A stretch of 46,762 nt of DNA from a virus, in IMG/VR virus record IMGVR_UViG_3300030103_003465, positions 1 to 46,762 of that record; one strand, given 5' to 3'. The notes under the pieces are model-generated. The model searched no databases. It was not told the origin of the DNA and saw only the letters and a list, made by a program, of their open reading frames with translations. Below are positions 1 to 7,947 of the stretch, one piece after another. The stretch's first letter is position 1, and the number at the start of each line of letters is the position of its first letter. The position numbers and the translations under genes were made by a program.

Positions 1-234
1 AGAGTTAAAAACTCTGTCAATACAAACCTATTAATTATGGATGAAGTATTCGATTCATCTCTTGATGGATTTGGAACAGATGAGTTTCTCAAAATCATTC
101 GTTATATCATAAAGGGTGCTAATATATTTGTCATATCTCATAAGTCAGACTTAAATGATAAGTTTGAGAATGTAATTCAGTTTGATAAAGTAAAAGGATT
201 TTCTAAATGTTCTTCCCAACATTATGAGCAATAA
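1..234 (+). CDS. 46: gp46 recombination endonuclease subunit, C-terminal end (5' truncated)
   Basis: The reading frame is open from the first base. It carries the end of an SMC/Rad50-type ATPase: a Walker B segment (LLIMDEVFDSS) followed by the switch-histidine region (VISHKSD). In T4, gp46 with gp47 forms the Mre11/Rad50-like nuclease that resects ends for recombination-dependent replication. Only about 77 residues are visible, so the zinc hook and Walker A lie outside the window. It is followed after 3 nt by an oxygenase gene on the same strand. Confidence 0.85.
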   Translation, partial: RVKNSVNTNLLIMDEVFDSSLDGFGTDEFLKIIRYIIKGANIFVISHKSDLNDKFENVIQFDKVKGFSKCSSQHYEQ

Positions 235-237
235 CGT

Positions 238-816
238 ATGAATGCAACTAGAGTACAATTATTTCCAACATTAATATATGATGTCGAATGTTCATATTTA
301 ATTGATGATGTTTTAGAGGAATTAAATAAAGTTAAATGGAGACATGATTGGTCAAATATAAATGATACTGTTTTTACTTTAAAAAGTAATAAAAAATTAG
401 TAAAAAAAATTGAAGATATAGTTAATGAAACATTATCTGAAATAAAATATACTGTACCACTTAAAATGTCTACAAGTTGGTTTACTCGTATTCCACCTGG
501 TGATGTGGGTAGAAATCATTATCACACAAATTCTTTTTATAGTGGAATATTTTATTTTCAAGATCATAATTCTAACTTAGTTGTTTCAAAGCAACAACCT
601 CAAATTCATGTTCCATTTAAAACTAACGATTTTGGATTAGTGTCATCAGGTGATGTTGGACTCAAAGCGGATAAAGGGCATATGATATTGATTCCTGGTG
701 ATATCAGACATTGGGTTGAACAAAATACTAACAATATAGATCGACACTCACTTGCCATGAATTTTATGCCAAATGGATTTTGTCATGCTGATGATTCATC
801 TTATAACTATAAATAA
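238..816 (+). CDS. putative 2OG-Fe(II) oxygenase
   Basis: This 192-residue protein looks like the phage branch of 2-oxoglutarate/Fe(II) dioxygenases (2OG-FeII_Oxy_5 type). A double-stranded beta-helix pattern is visible. H94 and H96 in the NHYHTNSFYSG segment and H158 in GDIRHWVEQ are likely iron ligands, and R169 in DRHSLAMNF is the likely 2-oxoglutarate-binding Arg. Such enzymes are common in T4-like cyanophages, where the substrate is unknown and protein or nucleotide hydroxylation has been proposed. The start follows the gp46 stop by 3 nt. Confidence 0.75.
   Translation: MNATRVQLFPTLIYDVECSYLIDDVLEELNKVKWRHDWSNINDTVFTLKSNKKLVKKIEDIVNETLSEIKYTVPLKMSTSWFTRIPPGDVGRNHYHTNSFYSGIFYFQDHNSNLVVSKQQPQIHVPFKTNDFGLVSSGDVGLKADKGHMILIPGDIRHWVEQNTNNIDRHSLAMNFMPNGFCHADDSSYNYK
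808..815 (+). promoter_or_regulatory. late-type promoter box TATAAATA
   Basis: This is an exact T4 late-promoter octamer at the end of the oxygenase gene, 21 nt before the ATG at 837. The spacing matches other boxes of this kind in the window. The promoter role is inferred. Confidence 0.5.
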
Positions 817-836
817 TTTTAGATTCGGTTATCCGT

Positions 837-1085
837 ATGCTTTTACAACAAGCTTGTGATTCTCTAAAATTAGAATGTGCATTAAGAGATTTAGGATTTG
901 TAGATATTGGATGGAAGTGTGTGGCACATGCAGGAATATTTTTTGTGCAACCCATGGGCATACCTGATGATCCCGAAGGGGATTTACTTGGATTTGCATT
1001 GACAGTCCCTTATGCGAAGGATTATAAGAAAGTTAAGTTGATGACCACAGCGAAGAAAGCACTTGACTATGCTCAAGGTATATAA
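837..1085 (+). CDS. conserved small phage protein, unknown function
   Basis: This 82-residue protein has no motif I recognise. It is rich in hydrophobic residues, with Cys at positions 7, 14 and 28. It lies behind a TATAAATA box and immediately before a strong terminator, so it may form a one-gene late transcript. The ATG at 837 has no clear Shine-Dalgarno sequence. Confidence 0.55.
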   Translation: MLLQQACDSLKLECALRDLGFVDIGWKCVAHAGIFFVQPMGIPDDPEGDLLGFALTVPYAKDYKKVKLMTTAKKALDYAQGI

Positions 1086-1108
1086 GGACAGTTCACAAAG
1101 TGTCCACT

Positions 1109-1136
1109 AACCGTCCTTCGGGACGGTTTTGTTGTT
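1109..1136 (+). terminator. rho-independent terminator
   Basis: There is an 8-bp perfect stem (AACCGTCC/GGACGGTT) with the very stable TTCG tetraloop, followed by a T-rich tail (TTGTTGTT). A weaker GGACA/TGTCC inverted repeat lies just upstream (1086-1105). It ends the 5' gene block before the CobT-like gene. Confidence 0.85.
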
Positions 1137-1141
1137 ATAAT
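1136..1141 (+). promoter_or_regulatory. possible -10 box (TATAAT) for the CobT-like gene
   Basis: A TATAAT hexamer lies 23 nt before the ATG at 1165, directly after the terminator. No convincing -35 is seen because the position where it would lie is occupied by the terminator stem, so the site is tentative. Confidence 0.35.
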
Positions 1142-1164
1142 GAATATATCAGATACAAATCCTC

Positions 1165-3351
1165 ATGACTATTCAATACGAAATCAAATCCCAACTAGCA
1201 AAACTACTTGCAACAGAAGACCTTGTTGTGGAGCATAAGAAAGTTGAGACTGCATCATTCAATGTACATTCCAGAGTATTGACACTACCTATGTGGGATA
1301 ATACTACAGAAGATGTAGTTGATATGCTTGTCAGTCATGAAGTTGGTCATGCTCTCTTTACTCCAAACGAAGAGTGGTACAAGGAGTACAAAATCAATCC
1401 AAGCATTGTAAACATCGTAGAGGATGCTCGTATTGAGAAACTTATGAAACGTCGTTATGAGGGTATCACAAAGACATTCTACAAGGGATACAATACTCTA
1501 TGTGAAGAGGATTTCTTTGAGGTAAAGAAAAAAGATATATCTAGAATGTCACTTGCTGATCGTATCAATCTATTCTTTAAGATTGGATCACACTACATTA
1601 TATACTTCACTGACTTTGAGCAGACACTTGTAGATCGTGTTGCATCTTGTGAAACATTCAAACAAGTATTGGAAGTATCAAAGTTAATCAATGATTATTG
1701 TCTAGAAGAGATTGAGAAGAAGAAAGAAGAAATGAAGATGAATAATAATTCTGAATTGGATATGGGTGATACTGAGGATGGTGAAGATGGATTCTCTGTC
1801 AAAGGTGATTCACAGGATGAACAAGATGGTGATACAGATGGTGATGATTCTGAAGAAACATCAGAAGAAGAATCTGGTGATGTTACTGAAGCAACAATGG
1901 AAGGTGGCAATTCTCCAATAGAGATTCCAATGGTAGAAACTGTAGAGAGTCTTGAAAATGCAATCAAGAATCTTGCCAAGATGGATGGTATTGAGAATCG
2001 TTATCTTGAGTTGCCTGATGTTGATACATCTAAAATTATTATTAGTAATGAGAGAGTACACAATTTAATTAATGAGCATTTTGCATCACTTAATGAAGAT
2101 ATAGAAGAAGAATCATCATATGATTCAGATTGGATAAGAATACAACGTCAATCTGCAAAAAACTTCATTGTGCAATCAAGTGAAGATTATGTTAAATTTA
2201 AAAGAGATGCACAAAAGGAGGTGAACTATCTTGTCAAAGAATTCGAAAGACGCAAGTCTGCAGGAGCTTATGCTCGTGCTACTACTAGTCGCACTGGTAT
2301 CCTTGACACCAAGAATCTTCACACTTATAAGTTCAATGAAGATCTATTTAAGAAAGTCACTCTCTTGCCCGATGGCAAAAACCACGGATTAGTATTTGTT
2401 CTTGATTGGTCTGGTTCGATGTCTCGTGAGATGTTAGACACCATCAAGCAACTTTACAATCTTATCTGGTTCTGCACAAAGTTACAAATACCATTTGAGG
2501 TGTATGCATTTACACAGTGTTTCCCTAATCAGAATGAAGAGACTGGTCTAATGGAAACATCTTATGAACCAAAAGATGGATTATTTGTTGTTGATCGTAA
2601 CTTTAGTTTGATGAATCTATTCACTAGTAAAGTTCGTGGTAGAAAGTTAGATGATCAACTCAAAAATCTATTTACAATTGTAGGTTCATTCTCAAACTAT
2701 GAAGCACAAAAAGTTGTTCCTCTTGGTATGGGTTTATCTGGAACACCACTTAACGAATCAATTGTGGCACTACATAAAATCATTCCACAGTTTCGTAAAG
2801 AAAACAATGTTGAAAAAGTTAATTGTGTAATACTCACTGATGGTGAAGCATATCCCCTACATTATCATAATGAGGTTCATAGGAGTTGGGAAGATGAACC
2901 ATATCTTGGAACAAGAAATGTAGGTTCGAATTGTTTCCTACGCAATCGTAAGACAGGTAAAACATATAAGTCAGGTGCTCATTACTCCGATTTCACACCA
3001 ATCTTACTTCGTGATATATGTGATACTCTACCTGACGTTAATTTTATTGGCATTCGTATTATGCCATCAAGAGAGATCGGAAACTTCCTTCGTCAAAATA
3101 TGGAAGATTGGAATGCTCCAGACTTTTACAAAAATAAAGAGTATTGGAGAAAGACAAAAACAGTCGCACTCAAGGGAACTGGATATCACATTTACTTTGG
3201 ATTATGCTCTTCTGCTCTATCAAATGATACAGAGTTTGAGGTCGATGAAGATGCAACAAAGTCTCAAATCAAAAGAGCATTCACCAAATCACTTTCTGCC
3301 AAAAAGATGAACAAAAAAATCTTAAGTCAGTTTGTAGATCTGATTGCCTAA
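1165..3351 (+). CDS. zinc-peptidase-like/VWA-domain protein (CobT-like)
   Basis: This 728-residue protein has three visible parts. The N-terminal region contains HEVGH at 58-62 and an ED-A-R-x-E segment near 86-91, typical of gluzincin-like metallopeptidases fused to VWA domains. A very acidic Asp/Glu/Ser linker follows at about 195-250. The C-terminal von Willebrand A domain has the MIDAS motif DWSGSMS at 414-420. Related proteins are annotated in phages as cobaltochelatase CobT subunits or peptidases. The AAA+ partner CobS is encoded three genes downstream, which suggests a MoxR/VWA-type ATPase pair. No CobN-type chelatase subunit is visible. The substrate is unknown. Confidence 0.75.
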   Translation: MTIQYEIKSQLAKLLATEDLVVEHKKVETASFNVHSRVLTLPMWDNTTEDVVDMLVSHEVGHALFTPNEEWYKEYKINPSIVNIVEDARIEKLMKRRYEGITKTFYKGYNTLCEEDFFEVKKKDISRMSLADRINLFFKIGSHYIIYFTDFEQTLVDRVASCETFKQVLEVSKLINDYCLEEIEKKKEEMKMNNNSELDMGDTEDGEDGFSVKGDSQDEQDGDTDGDDSEETSEEESGDVTEATMEGGNSPIEIPMVETVESLENAIKNLAKMDGIENRYLELPDVDTSKIIISNERVHNLINEHFASLNEDIEEESSYDSDWIRIQRQSAKNFIVQSSEDYVKFKRDAQKEVNYLVKEFERRKSAGAYARATTSRTGILDTKNLHTYKFNEDLFKKVTLLPDGKNHGLVFVLDWSGSMSREMLDTIKQLYNLIWFCTKLQIPFEVYAFTQCFPNQNEETGLMETSYEPKDGLFVVDRNFSLMNLFTSKVRGRKLDDQLKNLFTIVGSFSNYEAQKVVPLGMGLSGTPLNESIVALHKIIPQFRKENNVEKVNCVILTDGEAYPLHYHNEVHRSWEDEPYLGTRNVGSNCFLRNRKTGKTYKSGAHYSDFTPILLRDICDTLPDVNFIGIRIMPSREIGNFLRQNMEDWNAPDFYKNKEYWRKTKTVALKGTGYHIYFGLCSSALSNDTEFEVDEDATKSQIKRAFTKSLSAKKMNKKILSQFVDLIA

Positions 3352-3354
3352 ATA
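3348..3354 (+). promoter_or_regulatory. late-type promoter box CTAAATA
   Basis: This box spans the stop codon of the CobT-like gene, 19 nt before the ATG at 3374. It matches the CTAAATA variant seen before other probable late genes here. Late expression would fit the head-targeted product of the next gene. Confidence 0.45.
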
Positions 3355-3373
3355 CCTAAAAGTGTGTGCAATA

Positions 3374-3865
3374 ATGAAAACATTCCAAGAGTTTATGCAA
3401 GAGAGCAGTCTCTCAAGAATCAAGAGTAAATCTGATAAGGGTGGCATCGCCATCCTCTCAGGTTCAAGGGGTGATAAATCAAAGAAAGAAAATCAGGCAA
3501 GGGCAAAGCAATTAGATAAAGATATTAAGGGTAAAGGTTTACCAGGTGCCACAAAGGTTACTGGATCATATATGGAGAAAGATAAGAAAACTGGTGAGGA
3601 GAAAAAAGTTAAAGAGAGGAGTCATGTAGTCTCCTCTGGTAAGATGGGAAAAAGAAAATTTAAAAAGGCAGTTAAGTCACTTGGTAAGAAATATGGACAG
3701 GATTCCGTATTGACACAAACTAAAAAAAGTGGTACACTATCAGCAACTAGAAAAGGTGGTCTCGGTAAAGATAAAAGAGTAGGTGTAGGAAGATTTAAAC
3801 CACAGGGTAAAAACCCAGAGGGTCAATCTCAAATCAAAGGCAAAACTTTTACATATGGAGATTAA
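3374..3865 (+). CDS. basic protein with capsid-targeting-like leader, DUF3293-like
   Basis: I place the start at the internal ATG 3374. The product then begins MKTFQEFMQE-S, nearly the same as the T4 internal protein III capsid-targeting sequence MKTYQEFIAE, which the gp21 protease cleaves after Glu. The product is then 163 residues, very rich in Lys and Gly. The body (GIAILSGSRGD, ERSHVV, LGKKYGQDSVL) resembles the layout of DUF3293 domains. The inference is a protein packaged in the head and possibly injected. An upstream in-frame ATG at 3344 would bury the leader and overlap the previous gene. Confidence 0.65.
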   Translation: MKTFQEFMQESSLSRIKSKSDKGGIAILSGSRGDKSKKENQARAKQLDKDIKGKGLPGATKVTGSYMEKDKKTGEEKKVKERSHVVSSGKMGKRKFKKAVKSLGKKYGQDSVLTQTKKSGTLSATRKGGLGKDKRVGVGRFKPQGKNPEGQSQIKGKTFTYGD

Positions 3866-4114
3866 ATGACAAAAAAACTTTATGATGACTCCAATTGGAG
3901 AGAAGAATACAAGAGTTACACCAGTAACAAAAAAGAATTAGAATTACTTGAGAACGGACCTCATAGTCTTGCTCAATCTTGGCATCTTCAAGCAATGTAT
4001 AATCAATGGAAAAAGAAAAAGGGATATCATAAATTAGATCCAAAAGAAAATGTAGGACAAAATCAATCTTCTTTACAAGATTTTTTTGAGAAATATAAGG
4101 ATCAAGGAATCTAA
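3866..4114 (+). CDS. conserved hypothetical protein
   Basis: This 82-residue, charged and aromatic-rich protein starts directly after the preceding stop codon. It has no signal peptide, membrane segment or recognisable motif. It probably shares a transcript with the head-targeted protein upstream. Confidence 0.6.
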   Translation: MTKKLYDDSNWREEYKSYTSNKKELELLENGPHSLAQSWHLQAMYNQWKKKKGYHKLDPKENVGQNQSSLQDFFEKYKDQGI

Positions 4115-4141
4115 CCAATTAAATAAGTGGCACATATGGGG

Positions 4142-4169
4142 TTGTTTGTATGATGACTTATACTATAAT
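4142..4169 (+). promoter_or_regulatory. sigma70-type promoter for cobS (TTGTTT-N16-TATAAT)
   Basis: A perfect -10 box (4164-4169) with a weak -35 at 16-nt spacing lies 26 nt before the cobS start, in the only gap between 4115 and 4195. Confidence 0.5.
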
Positions 4170-4195
4170 AAGTATATCAATCAAAGAACTACATC

Positions 4196-5305
4196 ATGAC
4201 TTACACTCCCTTCACTGTTAAAATGACTGAAGAGCAAATCGTTGACAAACTAACAACCCTCTATGGATCAGAGGTTACTACAGCAGACATCAAAGCATTC
4301 TGCTCTATGAATGACATTCACTATAATACAGTAACCAGAAAATTACAGAAATACAAAGTATCTAAAGGTAAGTGGAATCTTGAAGTGACTCAAGAGGCAG
4401 TTGAGCAGATTGAGAAAACATTCAATGCTCCATCAGCATCAGTCGAAGAGAAGAACCTAGTTCCATCAAAAGATGACACATTCGTTCCTTTCGGTGGATT
4501 TAAGGATGTTAAAAAAATCATTCAGTCCAAACAATTCTATCCTGCATTTATCACAGGTCTATCAGGTAATGGTAAAACATTTTCTGTAGAGCAAGCATGT
4601 GCTCAACTTGGTAGAGAACTTATTCGTGTAAACATTACAATTGAAACAGATGAAGATGATCTTATTGGCGGTTTCCGTCTTCTTAATGGTGAAACCGTAT
4701 GGCACAATGGCCCAGTCATCGAAGCACTTGAACGAGGTGCAATCTTGCTCCTTGACGAAATCGACCTTGCCTCTAACAAAATTCTCTGCCTTCAGAGCGT
4801 CCTTGAGGGAAATGGAGTTTTCCTTAAGAAAGTTGGTAGATTCGTTAGACCAAGAGCAGGATTCAACGTATTCGCAACCGCAAATACTAAGGGTAAAGGT
4901 TCAGACGACGGACGCTTTATTGGAACTAACGTGCTCAATGAAGCATTCCTCGAAAGATTCCCTGTAACCTTTGAGCAATCATATCCTTCTTTAAAGATAG
5001 AAGAGAAGTTACTAACACTTCACTCTGCAAGTGTTGGTGTACATGATGATAAGTTTATCAAGAAACTTGTTGACTGGGCAGACATCATTCGTAAAACATT
5101 CTATGATGGTGGTATCGAAGAGATCATATCCACTCGTCGTCTTGTGCATATCATTCGTGCATTCTCTATCTTCAAAGATAAAGCAAAAGCAATCCAAGTT
5201 TGCACAAATCGTTTTGATGATGATACTAAGCAGTCATTCATGGAACTATATGACAAAGTAGATGCAGACTTTAACCTACCAGTTGACCAACAGGAAGGTG
5301 AGTGA
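4196..5305 (+). CDS. cobS: CobS-like AAA+ ATPase
   Basis: This 369-residue protein is the cobaltochelatase CobS-like AAA+ (MoxR family) ATPase widely found in cyanomyoviruses. Walker A GLSGNGKT is at 121-128 and Walker B ILLLDEIDLA at about 183-192. The sensor region FATANTKG and the ERF segment are present. An N-terminal domain of about 95 residues precedes the ATPase. In bacteria CobS and CobT power cobalt insertion by CobN in cobalamin synthesis. Here the VWA partner is upstream but no CobN is seen, so the phage pair may act on a host chelatase or another target. Confidence 0.9.
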   Translation: MTYTPFTVKMTEEQIVDKLTTLYGSEVTTADIKAFCSMNDIHYNTVTRKLQKYKVSKGKWNLEVTQEAVEQIEKTFNAPSASVEEKNLVPSKDDTFVPFGGFKDVKKIIQSKQFYPAFITGLSGNGKTFSVEQACAQLGRELIRVNITIETDEDDLIGGFRLLNGETVWHNGPVIEALERGAILLLDEIDLASNKILCLQSVLEGNGVFLKKVGRFVRPRAGFNVFATANTKGKGSDDGRFIGTNVLNEAFLERFPVTFEQSYPSLKIEEKLLTLHSASVGVHDDKFIKKLVDWADIIRKTFYDGGIEEIISTRRLVHIIRAFSIFKDKAKAIQVCTNRFDDDTKQSFMELYDKVDADFNLPVDQQEGE

Positions 5306-5311
5306 TATAAT
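5283..5311 (+). promoter_or_regulatory. strong sigma70-type promoter (TTGACC-N17-TATAAT)
   Basis: The -35 is at 5283-5288 and the -10 at 5306-5311 with ideal 17-nt spacing, inside the end and just after the stop of cobS. Transcription would start near 5318, within the hairpin at 5313-5332. Confidence 0.7.
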
Positions 5312-5312
5312 G

Positions 5313-5332
5313 AGGGGAGAGAAATCTCCCCT
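5313..5332 (+). promoter_or_regulatory. 8-bp GAAA-loop hairpin at the predicted mRNA 5' end
   Basis: AGGGGAGA/TCTCCCCT pairs perfectly around a GAAA (GNRA) tetraloop. It has no T-tract, so it is unlikely to be a simple terminator. It ends one base before the ATG at 5333 and would sequester that ribosome binding region, or cap and stabilise the transcript. Confidence 0.6.
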
Positions 5333-6073
5333 ATGACTAATGCTTGGAGTTTAGCAGCATCTATTTTAAATGGAACATTTGACAAGGACTATCCGATTAT
5401 GACAGATACAAAAATCACACCACAAGAAAGTGATGAGTATGATATACCTCACTCAGATTATTACTATGATTATACTCGTAATGATCCCAATGCAAAAAAT
5501 CCTTTTACTGATCCAAAGGATAGGATAAGAGCAGATTTTGTAATTGAAAGATGTAGTAGTGATGATTGGATAGAAAGGAGTGGAGGATATGAGTGGACAC
5601 CTGGTTCACCTTGGCCACCATCAGTGGATGATGACGATGGTCTTGATTATGAAACTCATTATTATGGTGATACAATGGCAGATGTAGATGACCAGAGAGC
5701 ACATCATTTCAACTATTACGGAACAGGAAAAATGGATTACGAACCACAAAGAAATCATCAATACAAATATCATGAACAAGAGATTCTAAAGGATGTTGAA
5801 GAGTATGTTTCTAATACTTACAATGGACATTACACAGGAACAAAACATGAGTTTCGTAAAGTCCAAACAATTGACTTAATGGCAGCAAGAGATATTGCAG
5901 CACAATTCTGTCAAGCAAATATATTAAAATATGGAAGTCGATATGGAAGTAAAGATGGTAGAAATAAAAAAGACTTGCTAAAAGTAATACACTATGCTAT
6001 GCTATTATTACACTTTGATGGACATTACGGAAAACCATCAACACCAACTGACGAATTTGACCAAATGCCTTAA
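5333..6073 (+). CDS. conserved hypothetical protein with DUF3310-like C-terminus
   Basis: The protein has 246 residues from ATG 5333. ATG 5399 (MTDTKITPQ) is a serious alternative because it has an AAGGA about 11 nt upstream and is not blocked by the hairpin. The first 150 residues are acidic and Tyr-rich with repeated YYxD-like stretches. The C-terminal part (FCQANILKYGSRYG, DLLKVIHYAMLLL) resembles the helix pair of DUF3310 phage proteins. Its function is unknown. It precedes the sliding clamp gene. Confidence 0.55.
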   Translation: MTNAWSLAASILNGTFDKDYPIMTDTKITPQESDEYDIPHSDYYYDYTRNDPNAKNPFTDPKDRIRADFVIERCSSDDWIERSGGYEWTPGSPWPPSVDDDDGLDYETHYYGDTMADVDDQRAHHFNYYGTGKMDYEPQRNHQYKYHEQEILKDVEEYVSNTYNGHYTGTKHEFRKVQTIDLMAARDIAAQFCQANILKYGSRYGSKDGRNKKDLLKVIHYAMLLLHFDGHYGKPSTPTDEFDQMP

Positions 6074-6093
6074 TGATGAAATTACGTGATTCT

Positions 6094-6759
6094 ATGAAAC
6101 TATCTGACAGCACTCTTACAGTTCTTAAAAACTTTGCAGGTATCAACAATTCTATACTTGTAAAGCAGGGTAGTAAACTTCGCACAATATCTGTTGCTAA
6201 AAATATTTTAGCAGAGGCAGATATCACAGAAGACTTCCCAAAAGATGTTGCAATCTATGATCTTAATCAATTCTTAAATGGATTGAGTTTACATCAAGAT
6301 CCTAATTTAGATTTTACTGAAGACTCCTACCTTACAATACGTGAGGGTAAGAGAAGAGTAAAATATTTCTTTGCAGATCCAGATGTTATTGTATCTCCTC
6401 CAGAGAAAGAAATTACATTACCATCAGAAGATGTTACTTTCCAATTGGAGAGTGTAACCTTAGATAAATTACTTAAGGCAGCAGCAGTATATCAATTACC
6501 AGATCTTGCAGCAGTTGGTGAAGCAGGTGTTGTTAAGTTAGTTGTAAGAGATAAAAAGAATGATACATCAAATGAGTTTGCGGTTGTTGTAGGTGATACT
6601 GATAAAGAGTTTAGTTTTAACTTTAAGGTAGAAAATATTAAAATAATACCTGGTGCATATGATGTTACAATTTCATCTAAACTACTTGCTAAATTTACTA
6701 ATTCAAGTTATAATCTAATCTACTACATAGCATTAGAACCAGACTCTACTTTTGGATAA
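6094..6759 (+). CDS. 45: gp45 sliding clamp
   Basis: This is the processivity clamp for gp43, also needed for late transcription in T4. I choose ATG 6094 because the product then starts MKLSDSTLTVLKNFAGIN, matching the T4 gp45 start (MKLSKDTTALLKNFATIN). The 221 residues compare with 228 in T4. The segment VAIYDLNQFLNGLSL and the C-terminal end LEPDSTFG also match the family. In-frame ATGs at 6073 and 6076 would add seven or six residues. Confidence 0.9.
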   Translation: MKLSDSTLTVLKNFAGINNSILVKQGSKLRTISVAKNILAEADITEDFPKDVAIYDLNQFLNGLSLHQDPNLDFTEDSYLTIREGKRRVKYFFADPDVIVSPPEKEITLPSEDVTFQLESVTLDKLLKAAAVYQLPDLAAVGEAGVVKLVVRDKKNDTSNEFAVVVGDTDKEFSFNFKVENIKIIPGAYDVTISSKLLAKFTNSSYNLIYYIALEPDSTFG

Positions 6760-6932
6760 TGAAGTATCATCTCTATAATGAAAATCATATACATCAGGGA
6801 TGCTTTCATTCCATCGATGAGTTAAGAAGATTTTTAACTAATCGAAAATATGATATAAATGATAGAACATATATGGCAGATACGTTTGATTATATCAAAC
6901 AGATAAAATGGCACTGGGATATAGAAGAATAG
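6759..6932 (+). CDS. small hypothetical protein (57 aa)
   Basis: The ATG overlaps the gp45 stop by one base (TAATG), and the frame runs 57 codons to a stop at 6932, three bases before the next start. The product (MKYHLYNENH... IKWHWDIEE) has no known motif. Tight coupling to both neighbours supports it being real. Confidence 0.55.
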   Translation: MKYHLYNENHIHQGCFHSIDELRRFLTNRKYDINDRTYMADTFDYIKQIKWHWDIEE

Positions 6933-6934
6933 GT

Positions 6935-7393
6935 ATGTTTTTTGATAAAATAAGTTTAGTTACTGGTGGATTTGATCCCATACATAGTGGTCACATACAA
7001 TACTTTGCAAGAGCTAAAGATTTATCAAACTATCTTGTGGTTGGATTGAATGGTGATCCTTGGTTAAAAAGAAAGAAAGGACAATATTTTCAATGTTGGA
7101 CTGAACGTGCAGATATTGTTCGTCATCTTGATATGGTTGATGCTGTAATATCTTGGGATGATAAAGATGATTCTGCATGTGGTGCAATAGAGAAATGTCT
7201 TGACATATCAGAACAAGTTATTTTTTGTAACGGTGGTGACAGGGGAAAAGGCAATACTCCTGAGTTAAATAAATTTAAAGATAATGAAAGAGTGATATTT
7301 GAATGGGGTATTGGGGGTACAAATAAAATGAATAGTAGTTCATGGATTTTACATGGATACTTTGAGAGACAACGTAAACTATTAGGCATATGA
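6935..7393 (+). CDS. cytidylyltransferase-like nucleotidyltransferase
   Basis: The start is set at ATG 6935, since an in-frame ATG at 6908 lies inside the preceding gene. The 152-residue product begins MFFDKISLVTGGFDPIHSGH, with the HxGH-type nucleotide-binding motif (HSGH) of the TagD/RfaE/CoaD superfamily, and has a later NSSSWI segment equivalent to the ISSSxI motif. It would transfer a nucleotide to a phosphorylated acceptor. The acceptor (glycerol-P, sugar-P or other) cannot be told from sequence. Confidence 0.75.
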   Translation: MFFDKISLVTGGFDPIHSGHIQYFARAKDLSNYLVVGLNGDPWLKRKKGQYFQCWTERADIVRHLDMVDAVISWDDKDDSACGAIEKCLDISEQVIFCNGGDRGKGNTPELNKFKDNERVIFEWGIGGTNKMNSSSWILHGYFERQRKLLGI

Positions 7394-7473
7394 ATAATAT
7401 CGGATTAGAAGTTGTATTTTGGACAGCATTATCAATTTATCTTTTAGCAAAGTTGGGGGTATTTAAAAAATGA
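7390..7473 (+). CDS. 27-aa single-pass membrane peptide
   Basis: ATGA overlaps join it to both neighbours (start at 7390 in the preceding stop, stop overlapping the ATG at 7470). The product (MNNIGLEVVFWTALSIYLLA then LGVFKK) is one hydrophobic helix with a basic C-terminus. Its function is unknown. Confidence 0.5.
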   Translation: MNNIGLEVVFWTALSIYLLAKLGVFKK

Positions 7474-7661
7474 ATTATTTTCTTTCTGATGAAGAGTGGG
7501 AATGTGTTAGAGTATGTGTATCAAATGCACCCATACCTTATGATATTACTAAGAAAAAAATACCTGCCAATATTCTATCAAAGATTGGACAACCAACTCT
7601 AAAAAATGAGGAGGGATTACCTAAAGTAAAATACGATTTAACACCATATGGAATCAACTGA
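7470..7661 (+). CDS. hypothetical protein (63 aa)
   Basis: This is a small soluble protein starting MNYFLSDEEWECVRV. It is coupled by an ATGA to the membrane peptide upstream and overlaps the next gene by 14 nt. I recognise no motif. Confidence 0.55.
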   Translation: MNYFLSDEEWECVRVCVSNAPIPYDITKKKIPANILSKIGQPTLKNEEGLPKVKYDLTPYGIN

Positions 7662-7947
7662 ACCTAGATTTACTGTAGATGGGAATAAATATAATTCTGA
7701 TTTACATAAGAAACCTACAGAAAATTTACAACAACTTAAAGAAAGATTTACTAAAAGAATGAAGCAGGTAAGTCCAGAGGATACAGAAACAAAAGCTTAC
7801 CTTCTAGGTTGCCTCGACGTTGTTGAGTATTTGGCAACAGGAAAACTGCCGAGTGATGGAAATCATGATGGTATGAAACCACACGATCCAAATAAATCAG
7901 CATTACAATTTAAAGATAAGGTAGACTTCGATCCAAGATACGTATGA
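7648..7947 (+). CDS. hypothetical protein (99 aa)
   Basis: This hydrophilic protein has a helical middle part (LQQLKERFTKRMKQ... AYLLGCLDVVEYLATGK). It overlaps the preceding gene by 14 nt and the next by an ATGA. Its function is unknown. Confidence 0.55.
   Translation: MESTEPRFTVDGNKYNSDLHKKPTENLQQLKERFTKRMKQVSPEDTETKAYLLGCLDVVEYLATGKLPSDGNHDGMKPHDPNKSALQFKDKVDFDPRYV

Noticed and set aside
999-1028. TTGACA-N18-TATAAG promoter-like pair
   Set aside because: It lies inside the 837-1085 gene just before a terminator, so it would drive no gene.
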